Source of the DNA: Paracidovorax wautersii
GTDB lineage: Bacteria; Pseudomonadota; Gammaproteobacteria; Burkholderiales; Burkholderiaceae_C
Direction: 5' to 3'
DNA: 64,000 nt
Assembly (NCBI RefSeq): GCF_900113035.1
Contig: NZ_FONX01000020.1
Location: 1 to 64,000, forward strand
Shown: positions 16,273 through 24,190 of the stretch, one piece after another
How the letters are laid out: each line of letters begins with the position of its first letter
Position numbering within the stretch: position 1 is the first letter of the stretch
Position numbers and translations under genes: made by a program
The notes under the pieces: generated by a model
The model's input: the letters and a program-made list of their open reading frames with translations, nothing else
The model's database searches: none
Told to the model about the DNA's origin: nothing

Positions 16273-18276
16273 ATGGCCCAGCCCCCCCACGACGCCCCTG
16301 CCGCAGCCGCCGCCTTCAAGAAGCGCTACCCCACGCTGGAGCAGAACGCCGTGCTCAACGCCACGGCGCGCACGGTGCTCATCAGCGCCCTGGCGGGCAC
16401 GGGCAAGACCACCACGCTGGCGATCAAGGCCGCCGACCTGGTGCAGACCCGGGGCGCGCGCCGCGTGCTGATGCTGGCCTATTCCGACGCCGGCCTCGCC
16501 GCCATCCACGACCGGCTGGCGCGCTTCATGCCGTCCGACGCGCGCGAGGTGCAGATCATGACGGTGGACCAGCTCTGCGCCGGCCTGCTGGAGGCGCAGG
16601 GCCTGCCCTTGCAGCGCCTGACCGAGCCGCTGGAGCGCAACCTGCTGATCCGCCAGGCCCATGCCGCGCTGCAGCAGCAGGGCGACGCGCCGCCCGAGGC
16701 GGCGGACTTCCTGGCCCGCGAACTCGACGTGCAGGCCTTCACCGACTTCGAGGCCTTGGCCAAGCAGCGGCTGCTGCAGCGCGACATCGCCCGCGAGGGC
16801 CTCAGCGCCACCGCCTACTGCCGCGAGCAGGCGCTGGACTACGGCCTCTACCTGCTGCTGCGCCAGTACGAGCGCCTGCGCCGGGGCCCGGACGACGAGC
16901 CGCTCTTCTACGCCCCGGGCGACTGCACCTACGAGATCGCCCGGCAGCTCTGGGAGCTGGACTTCGGCGACGCCTACGCCCCGCTGCAGGGCCGCTACGA
17001 CGCAGTGCTGTTCGACGAGCTGCAGGATCTGGACGAGGCCGCCATGCTGGTGCTGCGCCACCTGGTGACCGGTGGCAACGGCGTGTTCGTGGGCGCGGGC
17101 GACTTCAACCAGCACATCCTGCCCGGCGCCTTCTCCGTCTTCGGCGACGGGCTCGAGCGCATCCGCCAGCAGCTGCCCGAGCCGCCCGAGGTGCTGACGC
17201 TCAACACCACCTACCGCTTCGGCCCGGCCATCTGCGACGGGCTGAACCCGCTCTTCGGCGTGGACTTCGCCGCGCACTACGCCACCAAGCCGGCGCGCTT
17301 CGAGCGGCTCTCGTACGAAAGCGACGAAGACTGCGCCCGGCAGCTGCTGGCCATCCACCAGGCCGTGCGGCGCGAGCCGCCCGCCGCGAACGGCGCCGCG
17401 CCCTGCCTGAACGTGGTGCTGCGCTCGCCCGAGGATTCGGTGCTGCTGGAATGGCGCTTCGCCCACGAGGGCGTGCACTACGCCTGCAAGGGCCTCAAGC
17501 GCTTCTACCAGCGCCGCGAGATCGCGCTGGTGCTGGCCCTCTTCTGGGCGCTGCCGGGCTGCGGCAGCCAGGTGCGGCTCACGCAGGGCATTCTCAGCAG
17601 CGCCATCGAAGGCCTGCTGCGCTACGTGCGCCGCGCCAGCCGGCCCGACGCCGACCGGCTGGCCAACGGCCTCTTCGACCTGCAGGCGCTGGCGCAGACC
17701 TCCGCCGCCGAGGTGGACACCCGCGCCGTGGCCGCCGAGCTGCTGTCCCAGCAGGAACGCATGCGCGGCTTCCTGCTGCGCGCCAGCTTCGACCCGAACG
17801 CGCCCGTGGCTTCGGCCGCCTGCGAGGCCTGGCTGGCCCTGCCCCCCGAGGTCTGCGCCGACGCCGGCCGGCTCTGCCGCCACCCGCTGCTGCGCCGCTT
17901 CTTCGCCGAAGCGCCCATCAGCCCCGAGGAACTGCGCCAGTGCCTGGACAGCCTGCAGGCGCTCTCGCGCATCTGCGCGGGCCTGAGCGTGGATGAATTC
18001 CTGGGCCAGCTCGCGCTCATGGTGCAGTCCAGCATCCGCCAGCACCGCCAGAACGAGGCGCCCAGCCTGCAGCTGCTGACCGTGGAGCGCTGCAAGGGCC
18101 AGGAATACGAGCACGTCGCCGTGCCGCTGGTCGAGCGCGGCCGCTTTCCGCGCGCCGCCGCCCCGCAGGAGGCCTACCGCGAGCGCAACATGCTCTACGT
18201 GGCCCTGACGCGCTCCACCCGCCGCCTGTGGCTGCTGGAAGGCCGCGAGCGGCCGGTCAGCCCCGGGCCGGTGTGA
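16273..18276 (+). CDS. UvrD/Rep-like superfamily 1 helicase, orphan
   Basis: The 667-residue protein has SF1 helicase motifs: a Q-like motif (YPTLEQNAVLNA, about 17-28), Walker A ALAGTGKTTT (about 38-47), a Walker B variant AVLFDELQDLDEA, the motif III-like region VGAGDFNQHILPG, and C-terminal motifs V/VI in VERCKGQEYEHVAVPL and ERNMLYVALTRSTRRLWLL. Motif II reads DELQD instead of DExQD-type DEAQD or DEFQD. It is somewhat shorter than UvrD or PcrA (about 720) and its 1B/2B regions are unlike theirs. Presumably an ATP-dependent 3'-5' DNA or RNA translocase acting in repair or in conflict resolution. No nuclease domain is visible and no partner gene is adjacent. Confidence 0.85.
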   Translation: MAQPPHDAPAAAAAFKKRYPTLEQNAVLNATARTVLISALAGTGKTTTLAIKAADLVQTRGARRVLMLAYSDAGLAAIHDRLARFMPSDAREVQIMTVDQLCAGLLEAQGLPLQRLTEPLERNLLIRQAHAALQQQGDAPPEAADFLARELDVQAFTDFEALAKQRLLQRDIAREGLSATAYCREQALDYGLYLLLRQYERLRRGPDDEPLFYAPGDCTYEIARQLWELDFGDAYAPLQGRYDAVLFDELQDLDEAAMLVLRHLVTGGNGVFVGAGDFNQHILPGAFSVFGDGLERIRQQLPEPPEVLTLNTTYRFGPAICDGLNPLFGVDFAAHYATKPARFERLSYESDEDCARQLLAIHQAVRREPPAANGAAPCLNVVLRSPEDSVLLEWRFAHEGVHYACKGLKRFYQRREIALVLALFWALPGCGSQVRLTQGILSSAIEGLLRYVRRASRPDADRLANGLFDLQALAQTSAAEVDTRAVAAELLSQQERMRGFLLRASFDPNAPVASAACEAWLALPPEVCADAGRLCRHPLLRRFFAEAPISPEELRQCLDSLQALSRICAGLSVDEFLGQLALMVQSSIRQHRQNEAPSLQLLTVERCKGQEYEHVAVPLVERGRFPRAAAPQEAYRERNMLYVALTRSTRRLWLLEGRERPVSPGPV

Positions 18277-18296
18277 GCGCCCGACGCAATCACTGA

Positions 18297-18360
18297 AAAA
18301 ACAGGCTGCAGCCCTTCATCCGCCTGGGCACCGCGCTCCTTTATCCATAGCAAAAAACGA
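18297..18360 (-). repeat. Intergenic hairpin repeat family A, copy 5 (degenerate, possibly followed by a sixth half-copy)
   Basis: On the minus strand the segment reads TTTTTTGCTATGGATAAAGG, then GCCCAGGCGGATGAAGGGCT and GCAGCC. The blocks GCTAT, CAGGCGGAT, AAGGGCTGCAGCC recur in the other copies, but the second ATAGC arm has decayed. A similar fragment (CAGGGCTGTGGCTCG on the minus strand) follows in 18348-18405. Located between the helicase and glcD-type genes. Confidence 0.5.
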
Positions 18361-18467
18361 GCCACAGCCCTGATCCGGCCCCGCTTGCGCACCCGATGCC
18401 GCCCATTCACGCGGCGCTGAAAGAAAACTCACGCGCCGGCGCGCGCCCATCCTCTACAGTGGCGGGC

Positions 18468-19991
18468 ATGAGCGCCGCCGTATCCCTTCCCTCCGCTTCC
18501 GCCCCTGACTCCGCCCCCAGCGCCGCCGAACGCGCCGCCCGGCAGGCCCAGGTGGTGCAGGCCCTCTCGGCCCACCTGCCCGCGCACATGCTGCTCTGGC
18601 ATGCGGAAGACACCACGCCCTACGAATGCGACGGCCTCACCGCCTACCGCCAGCGCCCGCTGGTGGTCTGCCTGCCCGAGACCGAGTCCCAGGTGCAGGC
18701 CGTGCTGCGCACCTGCCATGCGCTGCAGGTGCCGGTGGTGGCGCGCGGCGCGGGCACTGGCCTGTCGGGCGGCGCCATGCCGCATGCCCTGGGCGTCACG
18801 CTGTCGCTGGCGCGCTTCAACCGCATCCTCTCCGTCGATCCGGTGAGCCGCACGGCCCGCGTGCAGTGCGGCGTGCGCAACCTGGCCATCAGCGAGGCGG
18901 CCGCGCCCTGGCAGCTCTACTACGCGCCCGACCCGTCCAGCCAGATCGCCTGCACCATCGGCGGCAACATCGCCGAGAACTCCGGCGGCGTGCACTGCCT
19001 GAAATACGGCCTCACCGTGCACAACGTGCTGCGCGTGCGCGGCTTCACCGTGGAAGGCGAGCCGGTCGAGTTCGGCAGCGAGGCGCTCGACACCCCCGGC
19101 TACGACCTGCTGGCCGCCGTGATCGGCAGCGAAGGCATGCTGGCCGTGACCACCGAGGCCACGGTGCGCCTCATCCCCAAGCCCCAGCTGGCGCGCTGCA
19201 TCATGGCCAGCTTCGACGACGTGCGCAAAGCCGGCGACGCGGTGGCCGCCGTCATCGCGGCCGGCATCATCCCGGCCGGGCTGGAGATGATGGACAAGCC
19301 CATGACCGCCGCCGTGGAAGACTTCGTCAAGGCCGGCTACGACCTGACGGCCGAAGCCATCCTGCTGTGCGAGAGCGACGGCACGCCCGAAGAGGTCGAG
19401 GAAGAGATCGGCCGCATGAGCGAGGTGCTGCGCGCGGCCGGCGCCACCGCCATCACCGTGAGCGAGAACGAGGCCGAGCGCCTGCGCTTCTGGAGCGGCC
19501 GCAAGAACGCCTTCCCGGCAAGCGGCCGCATCAGCCCCGACTACATGTGCCTGGATTCGACCATCCCGCGCAAGCGCCTGGCCGACATCCTCCTGGCCAT
19601 CGCCGAGATGGAGAAGAAATACCGCCTGCGCTGCTGCAACGTCTTCCACGCCGGCGACGGCAACCTGCACCCGCTGGTGCTGTTCGACGCCAACGACCCC
19701 GACGAGCTGCACCGCTGCGAGCTCTTCGGCGCCGACATCCTGGAAACCAGCGTGGCCATGGGCGGCACCGTCTCGGGCGAACACGGCGTGGGCGTGGAGA
19801 AGCTCAACAGCATGTGCACCCAGTTCACCACCGAGGAGAACGCGCAGATGTTCGCCCTCAAGGCCGCGTTCGACCCGGCCGGCCTGCTCAACCCGGGCAA
19901 GGTCATCCCGACGCTGAACCGCTGCGCGGAGTACGGAAAGATGCTGGTGCGCGGCGGGCAGATCGCCCATCCGGAACTGCCGCGGTTCTGA
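18468..19991 (+). CDS. glcD: FAD-linked oxidase, GlcD type
   Basis: The 507-residue flavoprotein has the PCMH FAD-binding domain (RPLVVCLPETESQVQAVLRT, VPVVARGAGTGLSGGAMPH, CTIGGNIAENSGGVHCLKYG) and the FAD-oxidase C-terminal domain with VFHAGDGNLHPLVLFD and VSGEHGVGVEKLNSM. That pattern is GlcD, the flavin subunit of glycolate oxidase (E. coli 499 residues); D-lactate dehydrogenases of the same family cannot be excluded. The usual partners glcE and glcF are not adjacent, since the next gene is convergent. ATG 18468 was chosen because the family homology begins soon after; an in-frame ATG at 18396 adds 24 unlikely residues. Confidence 0.85.
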   Translation: MSAAVSLPSASAPDSAPSAAERAARQAQVVQALSAHLPAHMLLWHAEDTTPYECDGLTAYRQRPLVVCLPETESQVQAVLRTCHALQVPVVARGAGTGLSGGAMPHALGVTLSLARFNRILSVDPVSRTARVQCGVRNLAISEAAAPWQLYYAPDPSSQIACTIGGNIAENSGGVHCLKYGLTVHNVLRVRGFTVEGEPVEFGSEALDTPGYDLLAAVIGSEGMLAVTTEATVRLIPKPQLARCIMASFDDVRKAGDAVAAVIAAGIIPAGLEMMDKPMTAAVEDFVKAGYDLTAEAILLCESDGTPEEVEEEIGRMSEVLRAAGATAITVSENEAERLRFWSGRKNAFPASGRISPDYMCLDSTIPRKRLADILLAIAEMEKKYRLRCCNVFHAGDGNLHPLVLFDANDPDELHRCELFGADILETSVAMGGTVSGEHGVGVEKLNSMCTQFTTEENAQMFALKAAFDPAGLLNPGKVIPTLNRCAEYGKMLVRGGQIAHPELPRF

Positions 19992-20001
19992 CGCGGCGCA
20001 C

Positions 20002-20015
20002 CGGGCGGCCGCCCG
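20002..20015. terminator. GC palindrome between convergent genes
   Basis: CGGGCGGCCGCCCG is a perfect 14-bp palindrome in the 30-bp gap between the glcD-type gene and the convergent DUF697-like gene. There is no T-tract, so terminator function is only suggested by position. Confidence 0.3.
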
Positions 20016-20021
20016 TGACGT

Positions 20022-20405
20022 TCAGGACGACGCGGCGGATTCGCTGGAATACTTGTGGTCGAGTTCCTTCGCCAGCGTCCAGCCAGCCGCTTCCAGCATC
20101 ACGATGGAGATGCTGGGCGAAACGATCTGCCCCAGCCCCGGGATCAGCTTGGACAACTCCTTGGCCATGGTCTTGATGGGCTGGCGCAGCATGGTGTTCT
20201 TGATGGCCGAGATCGCCATGCCCTTGGCCGCTTCGCTCGGCAGGTTGCCGCCGAACACGGCGGCCAGGCTCATGGTCATGGACGTCATGGCGACCATGTC
20301 CGTCGCGATGCCCAGCCCGGGCACAGGCACGGCATTCGCGGCGGCGGCCGTCACGGCAGCGGTATGGATGATGGCGTGGCACTTCTTCTGCTGTTCGTCG
20401 GTCAT
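20022..20405 (-). CDS. Small DUF697/YcjF-like helical membrane-associated protein
   Basis: A 127-residue product with two hydrophobic helices: IIHTAAVTAAAANAVPVPGL (about 12-31), continuing through an Ala/Met-rich stretch MVAMTSMTMSLAAVFG, and LSKLIPGLGQIVSPSISIVM (about 84-103). The AAAANAVPVPGLGIATD block resembles the core of DUF697 (YcjF-type) domains that are often found next to dynamin- or Era-like GTPases; no GTPase is present here. It is the last gene of a minus-strand run with a DUF445 gene and a GYF_2 gene and may be co-transcribed (97-base gap). Function unknown; family call moderate. Confidence 0.6.
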   Translation of the reverse strand: MTDEQQKKCHAIIHTAAVTAAAANAVPVPGLGIATDMVAMTSMTMSLAAVFGGNLPSEAAKGMAISAIKNTMLRQPIKTMAKELSKLIPGLGQIVSPSISIVMLEAAGWTLAKELDHKYSSESAASS

Positions 20406-20502
20406 GGCTCGGGCTCCTGTCGATGGGGACGTCGGTGAAAAGAGAGGGAGAGAAAGGAAGGGAAAGGGACGAGTGCCGGATTGGCAGCCGGCCCGGCGCT
20501 CT

Positions 20503-21801
20503 TCACAAGGCGCCGCGCAGCCAGGCCGGCAAGCTCGACAGCAGGAACAGCACCGCCCCGATGAGGCCGCCCACTAGCGTGCCGTTGATGCGGATGTATT
20601 GCAGGTCGCGGCCGATATTGATTTCGATGAGGCGAGACAGCGCCTCGGCATCCCAGCGCTGCACCGTGTCCTGGATGTGCCGCCCCACGAACTGCGATAC
20701 GTCGGGCGCGAGCCCGCTGACCCATCGCGTCAGTTGATCGTCGATGGAGCGCCGCAGCGCCTCGTCGTCAGCCAGCGATCGGCCCAGCCAGACGGCAAGC
20801 ACCTGCACCTTCTTGCCGATGGAGGACTCCGGATCGTTCAGGTTGGACTGCAGGCTGGTGCGCAGGCCGAGCCACAGCTCCTGCAGGTAGCGGCCCAGGG
20901 CCGGGTCGTTGCGCAGGTAATCGCGGATCTCCTCGGCCTTGCTCGCCCATTCGGGGTCATTGCGCAGGCGCTGGATCAGTTGCGCCACGGCGTTGTTGAA
21001 CATGCCGCGCAACTGGTGCCCCTGGTCGTCAGCCGCTTTCTTGATCCATCCATTCAGGCGCTCTGTCACCACTTCAGCCGCCTTCTTGCCCAGCCACTCG
21101 GTGGGCAACACCTTCTCCTTCCAGGCATGCTCGGTCTTGAGCCACTCGACCACGCCCTGGGCGACCATGGCCCGGGTGTCCTCCTGCTGCAGGAAGGCCG
21201 CGAGCTTCTCCATGCCGGCATCCAACAGCTCCTGGTGCCGTCCGTTGTGCGTGAGCGTTTCCAGCACGGTTGCCATGGACCGGTTCAGGTCGATGCGGCC
21301 GATCAGCTCGCGCGCAGCCCGCTGCATCAACCCTTCGGCCTGGGCGTTGCTCACCGCAGCCAGCACGGCCAGCAGCAGGCGCCGGACCTGGTGGGCCAGC
21401 AGCGCGCCGTTGGCGGGCTCTCTCAGCCATTCGGCCAACCGGCGGGCGGGCTCCTGGCGCTGCAGCAGCGCCACCAAGGTGGCGGGCGCCAGGAACTCGT
21501 CGCGCACGAAGACGGCCAGGTTCTCCCCGATGCGGTCCTTGCTGCGCGGGATCACGGCCGTATGCGGAATGGGCAGGGAAAGCGGCCGGCGGAACAGCGC
21601 CGTCACGGCGAACCAGTCGGCCAGCGCGCCGACCATGGCGGCCTCGCAGACCGTCTTGGCGCCCGACACCCAGAACGAGGGCGGCAGCGAAACCGTGACG
21701 GCGAAACCAGCGGCCGCGAGCAGCAGCAACGCCAGCGCAAAGCGCTGCATGCGGCGCAGCTGCGCCTCCTTGGCCGCGTTGGCAGCAGAAATGGATGTCA
21801 T
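20503..21801 (-). CDS. DUF445 domain membrane protein, paralogue 1
   Basis: The 432-residue protein matches the DUF445 family (YjiN of E. coli). A hydrophobic helix at about 20-42 is followed by the family motif GALADWFAVTALFRRPLSLP and SKDRIGENLAVFVRDEFL; a long amphipathic helical middle follows, and the end carries IGRDLQYIRINGTLVGGLIG and a second membrane helix. Topology is thus two terminal anchors around a large helical domain, probably periplasmic or membrane-lying. YjiN-type proteins have been linked to stress survival but have no known activity. ATG 21801 is 14 bases after the stop of the GYF_2 gene, indicating an operon. A second copy of the family lies at 24191-25504. Confidence 0.88.
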   Translation of the reverse strand: MTSISAANAAKEAQLRRMQRFALALLLLAAAGFAVTVSLPPSFWVSGAKTVCEAAMVGALADWFAVTALFRRPLSLPIPHTAVIPRSKDRIGENLAVFVRDEFLAPATLVALLQRQEPARRLAEWLREPANGALLAHQVRRLLLAVLAAVSNAQAEGLMQRAARELIGRIDLNRSMATVLETLTHNGRHQELLDAGMEKLAAFLQQEDTRAMVAQGVVEWLKTEHAWKEKVLPTEWLGKKAAEVVTERLNGWIKKAADDQGHQLRGMFNNAVAQLIQRLRNDPEWASKAEEIRDYLRNDPALGRYLQELWLGLRTSLQSNLNDPESSIGKKVQVLAVWLGRSLADDEALRRSIDDQLTRWVSGLAPDVSQFVGRHIQDTVQRWDAEALSRLIEINIGRDLQYIRINGTLVGGLIGAVLFLLSSLPAWLRGAL

Positions 21802-21815
21802 GGCTGGCGGCGCTT

Positions 21816-22382
21816 TCAGAAGACCAACACGGCGGCGAAGCACACCAGCCAGACCACGAAGTACGCCAGGTTCTGCCGCAGCTGCTGGGCCCGCTGGTAG
21901 AGATACACCGGTACCAGCCATGCACGCAGCTTGGAGGTGTCGTGCCCGGCACGCTTGAGCAGCCGCTCGTCCAGCAGGCTCAGCGCGATGTTGAGAGCCA
22001 GGCTGACGTAGAAGAAATGTCCGGCATTCAAGGCCCGTTCGGCCGCGTATTCGTTGCCGTGGACCAGCAGGGCCAGCACGGCTTCGAGGAACCTCCCGAT
22101 CAACGGCGCGAACGCCAGCACCCAAACCACCTTGTTGTTCACGTTACTGCCCAGCAGGGGCGGAGGCGCGGTGTTCTGGAGGTGGGCGAGAAAAGGCGTG
22201 TCGGACAGCCGCGTCCAGTCGGGCAGGCTCTTGTGCCAGACCGAAGAGCTGTAGCCCAGCCGCTGCGAGCGGATCATCTCGATGATCTGCCGCTCCGGCA
22301 CGGGCCCTTGGCGCCGGCCGCTCTCTTCATAGAACCATTCGGCGGCCTCGGGCCCAGGCGCTGCGGCCTGCGTATCGGTCAT
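21816..22382 (-). CDS. GYF_2 (DUF4339) domain membrane protein
   Basis: The 188-residue protein begins with a GYF_2 domain at about 14-65 (EWFYEESGRRQGPVPERQII, SVWHKSLPDWTRLSD), a small fold thought to bind proline-rich or other peptide ligands. The rest is membrane-embedded, with helices at about 85-105 (VWVLAFAPLIGRFLEAVLAL), 118-138 and 168-188. It sits 14 bases upstream of the DUF445 gene on the same strand. A GYF_2 plus polytopic-membrane architecture is common in uncharacterised envelope proteins. No function can be assigned. Confidence 0.75.
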   Translation of the reverse strand: MTDTQAAAPGPEAAEWFYEESGRRQGPVPERQIIEMIRSQRLGYSSSVWHKSLPDWTRLSDTPFLAHLQNTAPPPLLGSNVNNKVVWVLAFAPLIGRFLEAVLALLVHGNEYAAERALNAGHFFYVSLALNIALSLLDERLLKRAGHDTSKLRAWLVPVYLYQRAQQLRQNLAYFVVWLVCFAAVLVF

Positions 22383-22467
22383 GCGTTTCCCTCCATTGCT
22401 TTGATTGAATGCGTCTGCGGCTTGGTTGATGTAGAGCGGGGTAGAGCGCAGGGCAGCGGCCTACCAT

Positions 22468-22484
22468 GGGACACGGCGTGTCCC
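22468..22484 (-). terminator. Short hairpin downstream of the lipoprotein gene
   Basis: GGGACAC (22468-22474) and GTGTCCC (22478-22484) pair around GGC. It lies in the 137-base gap between the lipoprotein gene end and the GYF_2 gene start. No T-tract, so it is a weak candidate; the gap must also supply a promoter if the downstream genes are transcribed separately. Confidence 0.3.
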
Positions 22485-22519
22485 GGGGGCCCGCGCCGGC
22501 CCCGGCAGGCCGAGGGCTG

Positions 22520-23560
22520 TCAGAGCTTGATGGCACCCTTGTCTGGCAGCTTGTATTGCGGCCACAAGCTATCGAGCACGAGCACCGCCCACGGCGAGAG
22601 GCCGTCGGCATTGGCTTGCGCCTGCAAGATCACGCCCTTTTCACCCAGATTTCCGCGGTATTGCTGGCCCCGGAACTGGATTTCCACGACGGAGGCGACA
22701 TGCACGACGGAGCCATGCACCACACTCCATTGAGTGATCTCGTGCACATGCTGGAAATCCTCCAGGCGGGCCGTGGCGAGCGCCACGCGCGCGGCGGTTT
22801 CGGCACGCGCACGCTCCTGCTCCGGCCCCAGTTCAGCCTCCATCTTCTGAACTTCCGCCTGCAGTTCGGCCAGTTGCTGCTGCTCCCACTCCTGACCGGC
22901 CTGCAGGTCTGCCAGGCGGGACCGTTCTCGCCCCTGCAGCTCGGCCAGGTTGCGCTTGAGCTGGGTGATGCGCCCGGCATGCAGACGGGGGTAGGCGGCC
23001 ATGGCCCAGGCCTCTCCACGGGTGCAGGCTGCGGCGGCGGCCTGCAGGTCGCCCAGATCGCCATGACCCCGCAGCGCTTCGATGCGGAAGTCGCGGCAAT
23101 CGGCCATGCGAGTCAGGCGTTCCAGATCGGCCGTCATCCAGGAGCGGAAGAACTCCTCGCCTTCGTCCTGGCGCGAAGACTCTGCCAGGCGGGCACGCTC
23201 ATCCACGCGCGCCTGTTGCTGCTGGAGCCTTTCGCGCTCGGTTGCGAGCATCGCTTGCAGTTGTTCGATTTGGAACGCACCGTCCTTTTGATGGGCCTGG
23301 ATCTGCTGCTGGGTACTTTTCTCGAAATGGGCCCGCGCATCTCGGTACTCGCACCGGTATTCGACGATGCGCCGCTCCCGGTCGTCGTCGAACGCGCGCC
23401 ACTCGGTCTTGGCGCAGGCCTGCCGGGTGTCCAAGGCCTTGCCGATGGTGGTGTCGGGCATGGCATTCCAGACCGAGTCCTTGACCAGCCGCACGTCGCC
23501 GTCGGTGCAGCCGGCCACCCACAGGGCCACGCCCAGCCAGCCCAGCCAACGCATCTTCAT
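22520..23560 (-). CDS. Coiled-coil lipoprotein of unknown function
   Basis: The 346-residue product has a lipoprotein signal: MKMRWLGWLGVALWVAGC with lipobox VAGC at about 15-18. A short cysteine-containing head (residues about 30-80, with CAKTEWRAFDD and VEYRCEYRDA) is followed by long heptad-like, Gln/Glu-rich helices (about 85-280, for example QLQAMLATERERLQQQQARV), a coiled coil, and a beta-rich tail with VEIQFRGQQYRGNLGEKGVI. I do not recognise a family. I chose ATG 23560 because it starts the signal peptide; the frame is open to 23647. It is divergent from the XRE-like gene across 150 bp. Confidence 0.7.
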   Translation of the reverse strand: MKMRWLGWLGVALWVAGCTDGDVRLVKDSVWNAMPDTTIGKALDTRQACAKTEWRAFDDDRERRIVEYRCEYRDARAHFEKSTQQQIQAHQKDGAFQIEQLQAMLATERERLQQQQARVDERARLAESSRQDEGEEFFRSWMTADLERLTRMADCRDFRIEALRGHGDLGDLQAAAAACTRGEAWAMAAYPRLHAGRITQLKRNLAELQGRERSRLADLQAGQEWEQQQLAELQAEVQKMEAELGPEQERARAETAARVALATARLEDFQHVHEITQWSVVHGSVVHVASVVEIQFRGQQYRGNLGEKGVILQAQANADGLSPWAVLVLDSLWPQYKLPDKGAIKL

Positions 23561-23639
23561 ACCGCCCACGGCACACCTCGTTTCGTATCTGGCGGGCAAC
23601 GCCTCGGCCAGCCCTTTGACGGCAGACTCAACGTTACCA

Positions 23640-23700
23640 AAAATCAATTCATTCGCTTAACTATAACTCCCAGTTACGCTGATGCACAGCATGGTCCCTA
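23640..23700. promoter_or_regulatory. AT-rich divergent promoter region before the XRE-like gene
   Basis: Between the lipoprotein gene (minus) and the regulator gene (plus) the sequence turns AT-rich, with CTATAACTCCCAGTTACG as a TATAAC -10-like box. It contrasts with the very GC-rich surroundings. An autoregulatory site for the encoded helix-turn-helix protein would be expected here, but no palindrome is clear. Confidence 0.3.
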
Positions 23701-23710
23701 GCGTGACGCC

Positions 23711-24151
23711 ATGGATACCAAACAGCGGTTTGCGGAAAGGTTACGTGCGGCCATGTCTGCCGCCGGCTACGAGCCTCGGCCTGCCGTGCTGGAGCGGGAG
23801 TTCAACACCCGCCACTGGGGCAAGCCCATGACGCTGCATGGGGTGCGCCGCTGGCTGGTGGGTGAAACCATGCCCGACCACCGCAAGCTGATGACGCTGG
23901 CCGAATGGCTGAAGGTGCCCGCGGAAGAACTGGCCTGGGGCAGTGCCGAAGCGCCCGAAGGCACCCCGCTGCGAGTGGCTGAGCCGCCCGCCCCCTGGAA
24001 CGTCGGCGCGCCCTATCAGGACCGCGAGCTGTTCGACATCTATCAGCGCCTGCCAGTGGCGCAGCGCCGCCTGGCGCGCGACGTCATCCTGGCCATCGCC
24101 CGCGCCCACGAGGCCGATGAGGCGGACCGCGCCGGCCTGTCCCGCCGCTGA
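23711..24151 (+). CDS. XRE-like helix-turn-helix protein
   Basis: The 146-residue cytosolic protein starts MDTKQRFAERLRAAMSAAGY and has a helix-turn-helix-like N-terminus where the recognition segment reads MTLHGVRRWLVGETMPDHRK, followed by LMTLAEWLKVPAEELAWG. That end resembles the typical XRE pattern 'xxLAxxLxVxxxxLxxG'. The C-terminal 50 residues (ELFDIYQRLPVAQRRLARDV) form a helical pair often seen in phage-type repressors of betaproteobacteria. It probably regulates itself and the divergent lipoprotein gene. It is convergent with the second DUF445 gene. Confidence 0.7.
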   Translation: MDTKQRFAERLRAAMSAAGYEPRPAVLEREFNTRHWGKPMTLHGVRRWLVGETMPDHRKLMTLAEWLKVPAEELAWGSAEAPEGTPLRVAEPPAPWNVGAPYQDRELFDIYQRLPVAQRRLARDVILAIARAHEADEADRAGLSRR

Positions 24152-24190
24152 ACGGAAGCCACCCGGAGGAGCCGGCGCAGCCCAGCGGGG

